From contig JAQVLK010000010.1 of assembly GCA_028704165.1 (NCBI GenBank), forward strand, positions 1-36,382: a DNA stretch of 36,382 bases, written 5' to 3'. Every line of letters begins with the position of its first letter. Position 1 is the stretch's first letter. The stretch comes from Candidatus Altimarinota bacterium (GTDB lineage: Bacteria > Patescibacteriota > Gracilibacteria > RBG-16-42-10 > JAQVLK01). Made by a program: the position numbers and the translations under genes. The notes under the pieces were generated by a model. That model searched no databases, had not been told where the DNA came from, and worked only from the letters and a program-made list of their open reading frames with translations. This document shows positions 1 through 7,703 of the stretch, one piece after another.

Positions 1-136
1 AGCTCTACACGCTGTTTTGCGTTAATTTGTGTCCGAGGCATTATATGTAGTTAGATAGTGATTGGCTCACATATCTTACTCATCACTGGTGCCTTTTTAA
101 AAATTGCTTTTCGGATTTGAATTCACTAGACTTTTA

Positions 137-165
137 TTGACAAGTGAGGTGTTATATATTATATT
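137..165 (+). promoter_or_regulatory. Sigma-70-type promoter of the first gene
   Basis: TTGACA at 137-142 and TATATT at 160-165 are separated by 17 bases. The predicted transcript starts near 172, about 17 bases before the ATG at 189. I see no ribosome binding site in this short leader. Bases 1-136 hold nothing I can assign beyond an imperfect AGTGAT/ATCACT stem followed by a short T run near 90-103. Confidence 0.7.
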
Positions 166-188
166 AGCAGCCATTCAATATTTTAAAT

Positions 189-956
189 ATGTCTTTAAAT
201 AAGGTGAATTTATTGCCGGAAAATACTGCTGAAAACCTCATCTGTGTTCTTGTGGATCAGATAAAAACTTTGGATTATCATATTGGGGTTGCATGGAAAA
301 ATTTAACCTCTGACTGTTACGAAGAAGATCGTATTGATCTAGTGAAACTTGGGGAAAGGTTGACTACTCACAATGACATCAAAGAGATAAAAGACAATAA
401 GGAACAATTAAATCAGTTGCTACATTTACAAAGGTGTTATAAGCCACTGCGGGAGGTTATAGAGGTGTATCTCAAATATAAAAATACTACAGAAGAAGAG
501 AGACCAGATATATTAAAAGAACTCATGGATTTAGTGAAAGACGATGAAAAAGGCTTAAGGGCGATTTATCGTTTTTTTGTTGAGCTAAAGTCTTACCAAA
601 CGGTGCCTAGGTCAAGTTTGAAGGGACTTGCTTTCCTGATAACTATTTTTAATGAGTCTCTTAAGGACGAGTTTGGTATAGATAGTCATATAAGGACTCC
701 CGCCTATACTACGGGAGAAGTAAATGCTCCATATATTTCCAGAGTTTTTGATCGATCGGTAATATATGAATTTTACGAACAGTTCAAGGCTACTCTCAAA
801 GAGTTAGAAGATGAGGTTGTCCGTATGTTAAACATTAACATTGTTAGACAAAAGTACAGTAAGGCTTTCGGAATTTACGAAACGTGGGAAGCCGCAAGAA
901 ACCGCTTCCACAATAATCCAATGCTTGTAGTCCAAGAATTGAAAGACAAGCAATAA
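189..956 (+). CDS. Protein of unknown function, all-helical
   Basis: A 255-residue soluble protein that I do not recognise. It has no signal peptide or membrane segment. The composition (many Leu, Glu, Lys; few Gly and Pro) suggests a mostly alpha-helical fold, with a charged helical stretch around residues 60-125 (for example NTTEEERPDILKELMDL). The start follows a good promoter by about 17 bases. It runs in the same direction as priA, 46 bases upstream, but priA has its own possible -10 element, so co-transcription is uncertain. The gene is more AT-rich than priA. The length of the ORF and the promoter support a real gene; the function is unknown. Confidence 0.75.
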   Translation: MSLNKVNLLPENTAENLICVLVDQIKTLDYHIGVAWKNLTSDCYEEDRIDLVKLGERLTTHNDIKEIKDNKEQLNQLLHLQRCYKPLREVIEVYLKYKNTTEEERPDILKELMDLVKDDEKGLRAIYRFFVELKSYQTVPRSSLKGLAFLITIFNESLKDEFGIDSHIRTPAYTTGEVNAPYISRVFDRSVIYEFYEQFKATLKELEDEVVRMLNINIVRQKYSKAFGIYETWEAARNRFHNNPMLVVQELKDKQ

Positions 957-972
957 AGTTTACCAAAAATCT

Positions 973-980
973 GCTACAAT
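973..980 (+). promoter_or_regulatory. Extended -10 element before priA
   Basis: TGC followed by TACAAT (975-980) forms an extended -10 about 22 bases before the priA start. There is no good -35 box at the right distance, which is usual for extended -10 promoters. The same TGn-TACAAT or TGn-TATAGT arrangement precedes the genes at 9126 and 25874. Confidence 0.45.
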
Positions 981-1002
981 GTGTTTACGTTAAGAGTTCT
1001 TT

Positions 1003-3138
1003 ATGTACGCAGAAATTGTGATAGATCATCAGCTTTCCAAGTTGCACGACAGCTTTACTTACGAAGTCCCGGCCGAGTTGCCGGTGCAGCTGGGGCAGAT
1101 TGTGCTGGTACCTTTTGGTCCTGTGCGTCAACGTGGGGTGGTAGTAGCTTTCAAAGACCAAGTCCCGGCCGAGATCAAAGGTATCAAAAACATTCTCAAG
1201 ATTTCTACGCTTGAACCCGTGCTTTCCAAGGAGCAACTTTCTTTGGCTTGGTGGATGAGTAAGGAGTACAACTGCACTTTACTGCATGTGATTAAACTAA
1301 TGCTGCCTTTTGAGATTTGGAAAGGGAAACAAAAATCTTCTTATACCACGGTTGCTACGCTGAATTTTCCAGTCTCAGAACTGCCGGCCAAGCTGGTAGA
1401 GCTTCGCCGTGCGCCCAAGCAGGCGGCTCTTTTGCAAGAGATAGCCCAGCAGCAATCTTATATTTGTTCCAGCGTACAAGGATTGAAAGTTTTGGAGCAG
1501 AAAGGCCTGATTCAGCTTGAGAAGAAACGTAGTTGGAGAAGTTTGACTCACAAATATCAGCCCGAACCAGAAAAGGATATTTCCCTAACTGCTAAACAAC
1601 AGCAAGTTCTCGAGGCTTTTCAGAAGACTCCCAAGCAAGTTGCTCTGCTACATGGGATTACCAGTTCCGGCAAAACCGAGATTTATCTGCAAGCAATTAA
1701 AAAGGTGCTTGCTGAAGCTAAGCAAGCGATCTATTTGGTACCGGAAATTGCTCTAACACCGCAAACCATTCAACGTCTAGTCAATCGCTTCCCTGGTCAA
1801 GTGGCAGTCTGGCATCACCTCTTGAGTGCCGGAGAAAAAGCGGATGAATGGGAGCGTATTCGTTCAGGGGAGGCGCGCGTGGTAGTGGGCTCGCGCTCAG
1901 CCCTGTTTACGCCGGCCTTTCAGCTCGGACTCATTGTCATCGACGAGGAGCATGAAGGTAGTTACAAACAGGATCGTAGTCCACGTTACCATGCTCGTGA
2001 AGTTGCTATGCAAATGACCAAGCTTTATCAGGCTAAACTACTCATGGGAAGTGCGACTCCTGATATTGGAACTTATTATAAGGCCTCACAAGGAGACTAC
2101 GAGTTATTGGAATTGGCTGAACGTATTGGCTCTGCGAATGGTCTGCCAAAGATCGAAATGGTGGACCTGAGGGATGAATTTAAGAAGAAGAACTATTCCT
2201 ATTTCTCTGATAAACTGCAATTGGAACTTGCAAATATTCTGAATGGAAAACAGCAGGCAATCCTATTTTTGAACAGAAGGGGTTCAGCTTCCGGACTACT
2301 CTGTCGCGACTGTGGCTGGCGTTCAGTTTGTCCGGCTTGTGATATTACCCTGACCGTACACGGGCCTAAATTACTCTGCCATTACTGCGGACATGAAGAG
2401 GCGGTTCCGGTCAGATGTCCTGCTTGCGCCAGTGTGGCGATCAAATCGGTCGGAGTTGGTACGCAAAAAGTCGAGACAGAACTCAAAAGGCTTTTCCCTC
2501 AAGCCAGAGTCTTGCGTGCCGATAGTGATACTACTTCCGGTAAAACTGCGCACGAAGAGATTTATCAAAAATTCAAAAATTACGAGGCCGACATCTTGGT
2601 CGGTACGCAAATGATTGCTAAGGGATGGGATCTGACGCGCGTCAACCTGGTGGGAATTATCATCGCAGATATTGGCTTACACATGCCTGATTTCCGTGCT
2701 TCAGAACGAATTTTTTCACTAATCACTCAAGTTGCCGGACGTGCCGGACGTGGCGATGATCCCGGCAAAGTGATTTTACAAACTTATACTCCCGATCACG
2801 AAGCGGTTATCTTTGGTACACGGCATGACTATCGTGGTTTCTATGAAAATGAGATCAAGGTTCGCCAAGCTTTTCACTATCCTCCCTTTTCTAGGGTTCT
2901 AACTCTTACATATGTTGATCAAAATGAAGATAAGGCCAAAGCAGAGAGTAAAAAGTTGGCCCAAGAACTAAAAAATAAGCTACCGGAACTTGAAGTACTC
3001 GGTCCGACACCTGCTTATCCACCCAAGGTTTATGGTAAGTATCATTTTGATCTGCTCATTAAGCTGCAAAACGAAGCCTTACTCGCAAAGATTCTGGCAA
3101 CTATGCCGCGATTGGGCTGGCGGGTGGATGTAGGTTAG
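1003..3138 (+). CDS. priA: Primosomal protein N' (PriA helicase)
   Basis: PriA is the 3'-to-5' superfamily 2 helicase that reloads the replisome at stalled or recombined forks. The 711-residue length fits the family. Residues 1-100 match the 3'-DNA-end binding domain (YAEIVIDHQLSKLHDSFTY). Walker A is GITSSGKTE with Lys224, and Walker B is DEEH at 314-317. Paired cysteines for two zinc ions lie at 434, 437, 443, 446 and 459, 462, 472, 475. Helicase motifs V and VI are visible as VGTQMIAKGWD and TQVAGRAGRG. recA, ruvC, polX and a RecB-like nuclease in the same window make this a DNA-repair-rich neighbourhood. It converges on the next gene with a 4-base gap. Confidence 0.97.
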   Translation: MYAEIVIDHQLSKLHDSFTYEVPAELPVQLGQIVLVPFGPVRQRGVVVAFKDQVPAEIKGIKNILKISTLEPVLSKEQLSLAWWMSKEYNCTLLHVIKLMLPFEIWKGKQKSSYTTVATLNFPVSELPAKLVELRRAPKQAALLQEIAQQQSYICSSVQGLKVLEQKGLIQLEKKRSWRSLTHKYQPEPEKDISLTAKQQQVLEAFQKTPKQVALLHGITSSGKTEIYLQAIKKVLAEAKQAIYLVPEIALTPQTIQRLVNRFPGQVAVWHHLLSAGEKADEWERIRSGEARVVVGSRSALFTPAFQLGLIVIDEEHEGSYKQDRSPRYHAREVAMQMTKLYQAKLLMGSATPDIGTYYKASQGDYELLELAERIGSANGLPKIEMVDLRDEFKKKNYSYFSDKLQLELANILNGKQQAILFLNRRGSASGLLCRDCGWRSVCPACDITLTVHGPKLLCHYCGHEEAVPVRCPACASVAIKSVGVGTQKVETELKRLFPQARVLRADSDTTSGKTAHEEIYQKFKNYEADILVGTQMIAKGWDLTRVNLVGIIIADIGLHMPDFRASERIFSLITQVAGRAGRGDDPGKVILQTYTPDHEAVIFGTRHDYRGFYENEIKVRQAFHYPPFSRVLTLTYVDQNEDKAKAESKKLAQELKNKLPELEVLGPTPAYPPKVYGKYHFDLLIKLQNEALLAKILATMPRLGWRVDVG

Positions 3139-3142
3139 GAAT

Positions 3143-3934
3143 TTATAAGTCAGGAAATAATTCTAGCATTTGTGGCGAATTGACAGAGCTATCTTCAGCC
3201 TCTTTGGCAGCTTGGCGATACTTGCAAAAATCGCAATCCGGAGAGGCCTGAGGTAACTTATTTCCTTCTAAGCATTTTCTGGCAGCCACGAGGGCTGCTC
3301 CTATCCAGTCGTCCTTGCCAGTGTAAGGGATGATTTTGATCTCAAATTCCAGTTTTTTATCAAAGCTATCTTTACTTGTGTCTCCGTTGCAATACACGAA
3401 GTAGCCGGTTTTTGAAACACGGAACCCATTTTGACGAAAGAGCCATTGATAAATTTCCATTTGGCGCTTATATCCTATCTGCCAATCAGCATCCAGATTT
3501 ACCTCCTCTTTCTTGGATGTAGCCTTGTAATCTACAATTATCAGTTCACCTTGCTTATTGACCCAGACATCATCGATACCTCCGGTTACCAAAAACTTAC
3601 TTTCTGGGTGCAAGAAAGTAATGCCGCCTCTCAGAGCATCACGCCATTCTTCCAGTCTGGCATCTTGGTAGGGAACTGCCTCAATCCCTGCTTTGCTCAT
3701 TTCCGGATGCGCTTCTCCCCTTTCCCTGTAAAGGTCAAACTCTTTCTTAAGCAGTGCATCGACGGCACTATTGAGTGAAAAAGGATAGCCTGGGACTTGA
3801 TCCACCCCGAGTCTACGGTCAAGATAAAAGCAACGAGGACAATTCAGAAACAAATCCAATTTGGAACGACTCAGCCGAAAAGCTTCCTTGGAAGCGGGGT
3901 TGAATAGGTTGCGAGTGCGGGGAGGATTGTACAT
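3143..3934 (-). CDS. PD-(D/E)XK nuclease with four cysteines (RecB/Cas4-like)
   Basis: A 263-residue single-domain nuclease of the RecB/PDDEXK_1 type. The active site is visible as GGIDDVW (Asp122), then IIVDYKATS (Asp135-x-Lys137). Two cysteine pairs flank the core: C32-P-R-C35 near the N-terminus and C234-D-F-C237 near the C-terminus. This is the arrangement that holds an iron-sulphur cluster in AddB and Cas4 nucleases. No helicase domain is fused, and no cas gene or CRISPR array is present in the window, so the protein is better read as a stand-alone repair exonuclease than as Cas4. Its likely substrate is DNA ends. The start ATG lies about 90 bases from the next gene on the same strand; the gap holds only short TTAGC-like repeats. 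Confidence 0.85.
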   Translation of the reverse strand: MYNPPRTRNLFNPASKEAFRLSRSKLDLFLNCPRCFYLDRRLGVDQVPGYPFSLNSAVDALLKKEFDLYRERGEAHPEMSKAGIEAVPYQDARLEEWRDALRGGITFLHPESKFLVTGGIDDVWVNKQGELIIVDYKATSKKEEVNLDADWQIGYKRQMEIYQWLFRQNGFRVSKTGYFVYCNGDTSKDSFDKKLEFEIKIIPYTGKDDWIGAALVAARKCLEGNKLPQASPDCDFCKYRQAAKEAEDSSVNSPQMLELFPDL

Positions 3935-4024
3935 GACCAGAAATTAGAAGCTACAAGTTATTAGCTATAAGCTAGGGGCAACTAAATCTTAGCTCTTATG
4001 GATAAAATAGAAAGGTGAGTGTAC

Positions 4025-4882
4025 TTAAAAATTCTCACAGTACTTCATCGTTCTCGGTATTTCTTCGATCAAATCGGAAGCATTGAAGTGGGTAGAAACC
4101 TTCTTTGCCAATCTTTGCGCTGCTAAACCATTTAGGAAAACTCCGGCACTAGCTGCTAAGAAGGGTTCATTTTTACATGCTAGACTGGCAATCAAGCCAG
4201 CCAAGACATCCCCTGTCCCTCCCTTTGTCATACCCGCATTACCGGTTCTGTTAAGCTTCAATTTCTCCGCATTTGCTACATAATCTATGGGTCCTTTGAG
4301 GACAATAGTACAATTATATTTCTTGGCCATTTCGCGGAGATTTTCTTTCGTGGCACTAAGTCCGAAAAGCCTTTTGAATTCTTGCTGGTGGGGAGTGAGG
4401 ATATAGTGGCTAGTGATTAGTGGTAAGTGACTAGTGACTAAAGCACCTGCATCCAGAACAATCGGAATTTTCGGAAGTTTTTTGATAAGGGCTGTAAGTT
4501 TCTTGTCCACTTTCATCCCGGGTCCAATCAAAATTGCATCAACTTTTTTCGCAGTCTCCAGAATTTCAGCTTGCGGCACAGCAATAAACTCACAAAGTTT
4601 ACTTTTCATTTTCTGCAGTAACTGGGTATTTCCCTCAGTAGAAGAAAAGTATACGAGGTCAACGATTTTACTGGCGATCTTGGCAGCCAGTAGCGGGGCT
4701 CCGTGATACTTGGCACTGCCACCAAGGATCAGAAGTTTGCCGTTATCGCCTTTGTGCGACTTAGCTTGAGGTCTCTGCAAAGATTTAACTTCTCCTATTC
4801 CAATCTTTTGCTTCAGATCTTTGAAATCTCGCACATATGGAGGAATCTGATTGTGGGGTGGTCTTCTTTCTTGAGTATTCAT
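4025..4882 (-). CDS. nnrD: ADP-dependent NAD(P)H-hydrate dehydratase
   Basis: This enzyme restores damaged, hydrated NAD(P)H using ATP or ADP. It belongs to the ribokinase-like Carb_kinase family. Recognised motifs are SHKGDNGKLLILGGS (42-56), LIGPGM (118-123), ILTPHQQEF (161-169) and GMTKGGTGDVLAG (217-229), with catalytic Asp225. Only the dehydratase half is present; the NnrE epimerase domain often fused at the N-terminus is missing. The first 40 residues are a lineage-specific extension. Residues 149-159 (TSHLPLITSHY) are encoded by a repetitive CTAGTGA-rich tract (4409-4439), which looks like an in-frame repeat where the family normally has a short loop. It follows the 46-residue membrane protein gene by 5 bases and is probably co-transcribed with it. 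Confidence 0.92.
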   Translation of the reverse strand: MNTQERRPPHNQIPPYVRDFKDLKQKIGIGEVKSLQRPQAKSHKGDNGKLLILGGSAKYHGAPLLAAKIASKIVDLVYFSSTEGNTQLLQKMKSKLCEFIAVPQAEILETAKKVDAILIGPGMKVDKKLTALIKKLPKIPIVLDAGALVTSHLPLITSHYILTPHQQEFKRLFGLSATKENLREMAKKYNCTIVLKGPIDYVANAEKLKLNRTGNAGMTKGGTGDVLAGLIASLACKNEPFLAASAGVFLNGLAAQRLAKKVSTHFNASDLIEEIPRTMKYCENF

Positions 4883-4887
4883 AGTCT

Positions 4888-5028
4888 CTATCTATCAAAA
4901 TAATCTAAAATATCTGAAGTGATATGTGTATCAATTACTCCACTCGATTCTCCGTAATGCAAGATAAAAAAAGTTGCGAGAGAGATGATAATCAAAATGA
5001 GCAAGGTCATAACGAGTGGTTTGAGCAT
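4888..5028 (-). CDS. Small single-pass membrane protein, 46 residues
   Basis: The frame opens with ATG at 5028 and ends with TAG at 4888-4890. The product begins MLKPLVMTLLILIIISLATF and ends in a polar tail, VIDTHITSDILDYFDR. Residues 5-23 form one clear membrane helix, and the tail would lie outside or in the periplasm-equivalent space. A promoter with TTGTCT and TATGAT at 17-base spacing lies just upstream. The stop codon is 5 bases from the nnrD start. The helix, promoter and tight spacing together support a real gene rather than chance. I do not recognise the family and propose no function; a signal-anchor peptide or membrane subunit is possible. Confidence 0.7.
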   Translation of the reverse strand: MLKPLVMTLLILIIISLATFFILHYGESSGVIDTHITSDILDYFDR

Positions 5029-5051
5029 GGTGTGCTGATTAAACTACTTAC

Positions 5052-5080
5052 ATCATAGCAAGCAGTGAGAGCTAAGACAA
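5052..5080 (-). promoter_or_regulatory. Promoter of the small membrane protein / nnrD operon
   Basis: On the minus strand TTGTCT (5075-5080) and TATGAT (5052-5057) are 17 bases apart, and TGC precedes the -10 as an extended element. Transcription would begin near 5045, leaving a leader of about 17 bases before the ATG at 5028. This supports the small ORF as the first gene of the transcript. Confidence 0.65.
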
Positions 5081-5086
5081 AGGAGC

Positions 5087-5115
5087 TTGAGTTTTCAACT
5101 GAAGTGAGATTAAAT
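5087..5115 (+). promoter_or_regulatory. Probable promoter of tRNA-Pro
   Basis: TTGAGT (5087-5092) and TTAAAT (5110-5115) with a 17-base spacer precede the mature tRNA 5' end at 5129. The -10 is weak. It lies back to back with the minus-strand promoter at 5052-5080. Confidence 0.45.
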
Positions 5116-5128
5116 TAAGCGGCTTCTT

Positions 5129-5206
5129 CGGGGTGTAGCTCAGCTTGGCTAGAGCGCTACGTTCGGGACGTAGAGGCCCGCGGTTCAAATCCGCGCACCC
5201 CGACCA
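5129..5206 (+). tRNA. tRNA-Pro (anticodon CGG)
   Basis: The acceptor stem CGGGGTG pairs fully with CACCCCG. The anticodon stem is CTACG/CGTAG around the loop TTCGGGA, giving anticodon CGG, which reads CCG as proline. The T arm is CGCGG-TTCAAAT-CCGCG. The discriminator base is A, and CCA is encoded at 5204-5206. No intron or long variable arm is present. Confidence 0.95.
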
Positions 5207-5262
5207 TCTTCATTCAAGTTTCTAGAAGGATGTGTTAAACTTAGTTTAGATAAGTTCTTTTT

Positions 5263-6237
5263 ATGGACAACACAGATATCTCAAGAATTTTCGCGGAGAT
5301 AGCAGACATTCTTGAAATAAAAGGGGAAGGTGTTTTCCGCGTGAATGCATATCGTAGGGCTAGTCATTTGGTACTCGATCTTCCGACCGAGATGCGTGAG
5401 CATGGGACTGTGGAAGAATTGGAGAAATTCCCGGGCATCGGAGCAGCTTTGGCTAGAAAAATTCGTGAACTGGTTGATACCGGGAGCTTGGAATTTTTGG
5501 ACAAGCTCCGGAAAGATCCTTTGGCAAAGTTAGTTGAACTTACGAAGATTCCCGGACTCGGTCCGAAACGAGTTAAACTTTTTCATGAACGTCTAGGTAT
5601 TAAAACTATTGATGAACTTGAAGCCGCCGCTCACAAAGGATTGATTGCCAAATTACCACTGATCAAGGAAAAGACTGAGGCCAATATCTTGAAAGGAATT
5701 GCAGTTTATAAAAAGATGCATCAAAGAATCCCGCTTGATAAGGCTAGGGAATACGCCCAGACTCTTACTGATCAAATCAGAAAGTGGCCGGAAGTTAAAC
5801 AACTGGAAGTTGCTGGGAGCTTGCGGCGCGAGCGCGAGACCATCGGAGATATCGATATCTTGGTGATCAGCGCTGAACCTCAGGTAGTCATCGAAAAATT
5901 TGTGGGACTAGCTGAGGTTGAGGAGATTTTAGCCAAAGGAGATACCAAAGGAGCTGTTCGAAGCAAATGGGGAGTGCAGGTTGATTTGCGTGTTTTGGCA
6001 GCAAAGTCTTTTGGGGCTGCGCTGATGTATTTTACCGGATCCAAGGAACACAATATCTTACTTAGGAGAATCGCAATTAGTAAAGGGATGAAACTTTCGG
6101 AGTATGGACTTTTCAAGGGGAAAGATTATTACAAGGGAAAGACCGAGGCAGAAATCTATCAGGCATTAGGTCTGCACTTTATCCCTCCCACAGAACGTGA
6201 AAATTCCGAGCAAATTGAGAAATATAAAATAATGTAG
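5263..6237 (+). CDS. polX: Family X DNA polymerase, PHP domain absent
   Basis: A gap-filling repair polymerase of the Pol beta/PolX family. The N-terminal 8-kDa-like domain and helix-hairpin-helix motifs are visible as EKFPGIGAALARKI (54-67) and TKIPGLGPKRVK (94-105). The nucleotidyltransferase core has AGSLRRE (184-190), GDIDILV with catalytic Asp196 and Asp198, and VDLRV with Asp241. The protein stops at 324 residues, just after the thumb motif PPTEREN. Typical bacterial PolX is about 570 residues with a C-terminal PHP exonuclease, so this form lacks that proofreading or end-processing module. The ATG lies about 57 bases after tRNA-Pro. Its stop is 66 bases before the next gene, which has its own promoter. 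Confidence 0.93.
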   Translation: MDNTDISRIFAEIADILEIKGEGVFRVNAYRRASHLVLDLPTEMREHGTVEELEKFPGIGAALARKIRELVDTGSLEFLDKLRKDPLAKLVELTKIPGLGPKRVKLFHERLGIKTIDELEAAAHKGLIAKLPLIKEKTEANILKGIAVYKKMHQRIPLDKAREYAQTLTDQIRKWPEVKQLEVAGSLRRERETIGDIDILVISAEPQVVIEKFVGLAEVEEILAKGDTKGAVRSKWGVQVDLRVLAAKSFGAALMYFTGSKEHNILLRRIAISKGMKLSEYGLFKGKDYYKGKTEAEIYQALGLHFIPPTERENSEQIEKYKIM

Positions 6238-6241
6238 TTTC

Positions 6242-6259
6242 GTGTTAAATATTTGACAC
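6242..6259. promoter_or_regulatory. Palindromic operator candidate over the -35 box
   Basis: GTGTTAAATATTTGACAC is an 18-base near-perfect palindrome; only the pair at 6246/6255 fails to match. It contains most of the -35 box of the promoter at 6253-6281. A bound dimer here would block RNA polymerase. The first gene downstream is a TrmB-type regulator, so self-regulation is the simplest reading, by inference. Confidence 0.6.
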
Positions 6260-6281
6260 AAGATTTGTAAATGGCTATAAT
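6253..6281 (+). promoter_or_regulatory. Full-consensus promoter of the TrmB regulator / rnhA operon
   Basis: TTGACA (6253-6258), a 17-base spacer and TATAAT (6276-6281) match the sigma-70 consensus at all twelve positions. The transcript start would fall near 6288, about 16 bases before the ATG at 6304. A promoter this strong in front of a regulator fits a repressed promoter. Confidence 0.85.
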
Positions 6282-6303
6282 AAGCCTGTTTTAACTATAA
6301 TGA

Positions 6304-7083
6304 ATGTTAAAGGAGCTACAGGAATTTGGACTAAGCAGGGAAGAAGCTTCCGTTTATTTAGCTCTCTTGAGAATGGGTAGTGGCAAGGTTTCAGAGATCG
6401 CTCGTAGAGCTAACTTGCATAGAACTTCTGCTTATAATGTTCTCGAGACTCTTACTTCAAAAGGATTGGTTAGTTTCCGTACACATCTCAATCACAAATA
6501 CTATGTAGCAGAGAATCCCAGTAAGATTCTAGATTTTTTACAAAATAAGAAAAACAAGTACGACGCCAAAATAGCGCTTTGCAGTAAGCTCGTTCCCGAA
6601 CTGAGTGAGTTATATCGCGAACCTGAGAGTAAGCCATTTTTCCATTATTATGAAGGTATTAAGGGACTTAAAGACGCTTATGAAGACACGCTAACTTCCA
6701 CAGAGACTATCAGAGCTTATACTCCAGTTGATGATATTCAGACTTGTCTGCCAGATTACTTTCCTGATTATTATAAAAGGCGTGCCAGAAAGGGCATCCA
6801 TCTACGTGCTTTATTTCCTGCCACAATTCAGTCTATAAACCGCCGCAAATTTGATAAAGTGGAAGAAAGAACCAGTGTCTTAATTCCCAGGAGTTTCGAT
6901 TTTCATCTGGAGATTAATATCTACAACGACAAAATGGCGATTATCTCGATTAAGGAAAAATTTGCAGTGATTATTGAGAGTAAAGAGCTTGCATATGCTC
7001 AAAAGCAGATCTTTGATCTAGCCTGGGAAGCTGCCGAAGTGTACGACAAAAAGATTTGTTCTCAGGGAAATGTAGAAGAGTAA
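6304..7083 (+). CDS. TrmB family transcriptional regulator
   Basis: A 259-residue DNA-binding regulator. Residues 1-70 form the TrmB winged helix (LQEFGLSREEASVYLALL, then KVSEIARRANLHRTSAYNVL as the helix-turn-helix and a wing ending in HKYYVAENP). The remaining 180 residues form a ligand- or effector-type domain similar to the PLD-like C-terminal part of TrmB-like proteins in CPR genomes (YYKRRARKGIHLRALFP, then NIYNDKMAIIS). In other organisms TrmB proteins often bind sugars; I see nothing here that fixes the ligand. A consensus promoter overlapped by a palindrome precedes it. It is followed by the RNase H gene after 11 bases, so the two probably share a transcript. Confidence 0.88.
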   Translation: MLKELQEFGLSREEASVYLALLRMGSGKVSEIARRANLHRTSAYNVLETLTSKGLVSFRTHLNHKYYVAENPSKILDFLQNKKNKYDAKIALCSKLVPELSELYREPESKPFFHYYEGIKGLKDAYEDTLTSTETIRAYTPVDDIQTCLPDYFPDYYKRRARKGIHLRALFPATIQSINRRKFDKVEERTSVLIPRSFDFHLEINIYNDKMAIISIKEKFAVIIESKELAYAQKQIFDLAWEAAEVYDKKICSQGNVEE

Positions 7084-7094
7084 TTTAGTCTAAA

Positions 7095-7688
7095 ATGGAT
7101 GGAATAAAAGTCTATACCGATGGCAGTTCTCTAGGAAATCCTGGTCCGGGAGCTTGGGCGGCCCTAGTGTTTTGTGGAAAAATTCCCATAAAACTTGTGG
7201 GAGGAGAGCTAAATACGACCAATAATCGTATGGAAATGCAGGCCGCTATCTCCGCCTTGCAGTATGTCCAAAAGCATTGTGCTGGGCAAGCTGTTTCTTT
7301 GCATTCAGATTCCAAATTATTGATTGATACTATAACCAAAGGTTGGAAGAGGAAAAAAAATCTTGATCTATGGGATGAATTGGATACTTTGCTTGCAGAA
7401 ATTAAGGTGGAGTGGATCAAGGTCAAAGGACACTCTAACAATCAGTGGAACAATGAATGTGATCGTTTAGCTGTACAAGAAGCGGAGAAGATCCAAAAAG
7501 ACTTTACTATTCCAATTAAGAAGCAAACTGCAGAATTTTTCTGCCGGAATTGTCGGCTCGAAATCCGGGGCAAGCTAAGCTGGATGGAGAAAGCTAAACT
7601 TGTGCGTGTGGACTGCGAGTATTGTGGCAAGTTTGTGAAGTTCGCCAAGAAGACGAAGGAGAATTTGGAGAGGGCTAAAAGAATATAG
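7095..7688 (+). CDS. rnhA: Ribonuclease HI with C-terminal zinc ribbon
   Basis: RNase HI cuts the RNA strand of RNA-DNA hybrids. The catalytic residues are all present: Asp9 (VYTDGSS), Glu47 (NNRMEMQ), Asp72 (LHSDSKLL) and Asp123 (NNECDRLA), with His113 in KVKGHS. The RNase H fold ends near residue 135. The rest, to residue 197, is an added zinc-ribbon-like module with Cys150, Cys153, Cys174 and Cys177 followed by a lysine-rich tail, which may help bind nucleic acid. Standard RNase HI has about 155 residues and no such tail. It follows the TrmB regulator gene by 11 bases. Confidence 0.93.
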   Translation: MDGIKVYTDGSSLGNPGPGAWAALVFCGKIPIKLVGGELNTTNNRMEMQAAISALQYVQKHCAGQAVSLHSDSKLLIDTITKGWKRKKNLDLWDELDTLLAEIKVEWIKVKGHSNNQWNNECDRLAVQEAEKIQKDFTIPIKKQTAEFFCRNCRLEIRGKLSWMEKAKLVRVDCEYCGKFVKFAKKTKENLERAKRI

Positions 7689-7703
7689 AAAAGAGTTTGA
7701 GTA

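Noticed and set aside
3143-3934. CRISPR-Cas locus
   Set aside because: Apart from the Cas4-like cysteine nuclease there is no cas1, cas2 or effector gene and no regularly spaced repeat array.
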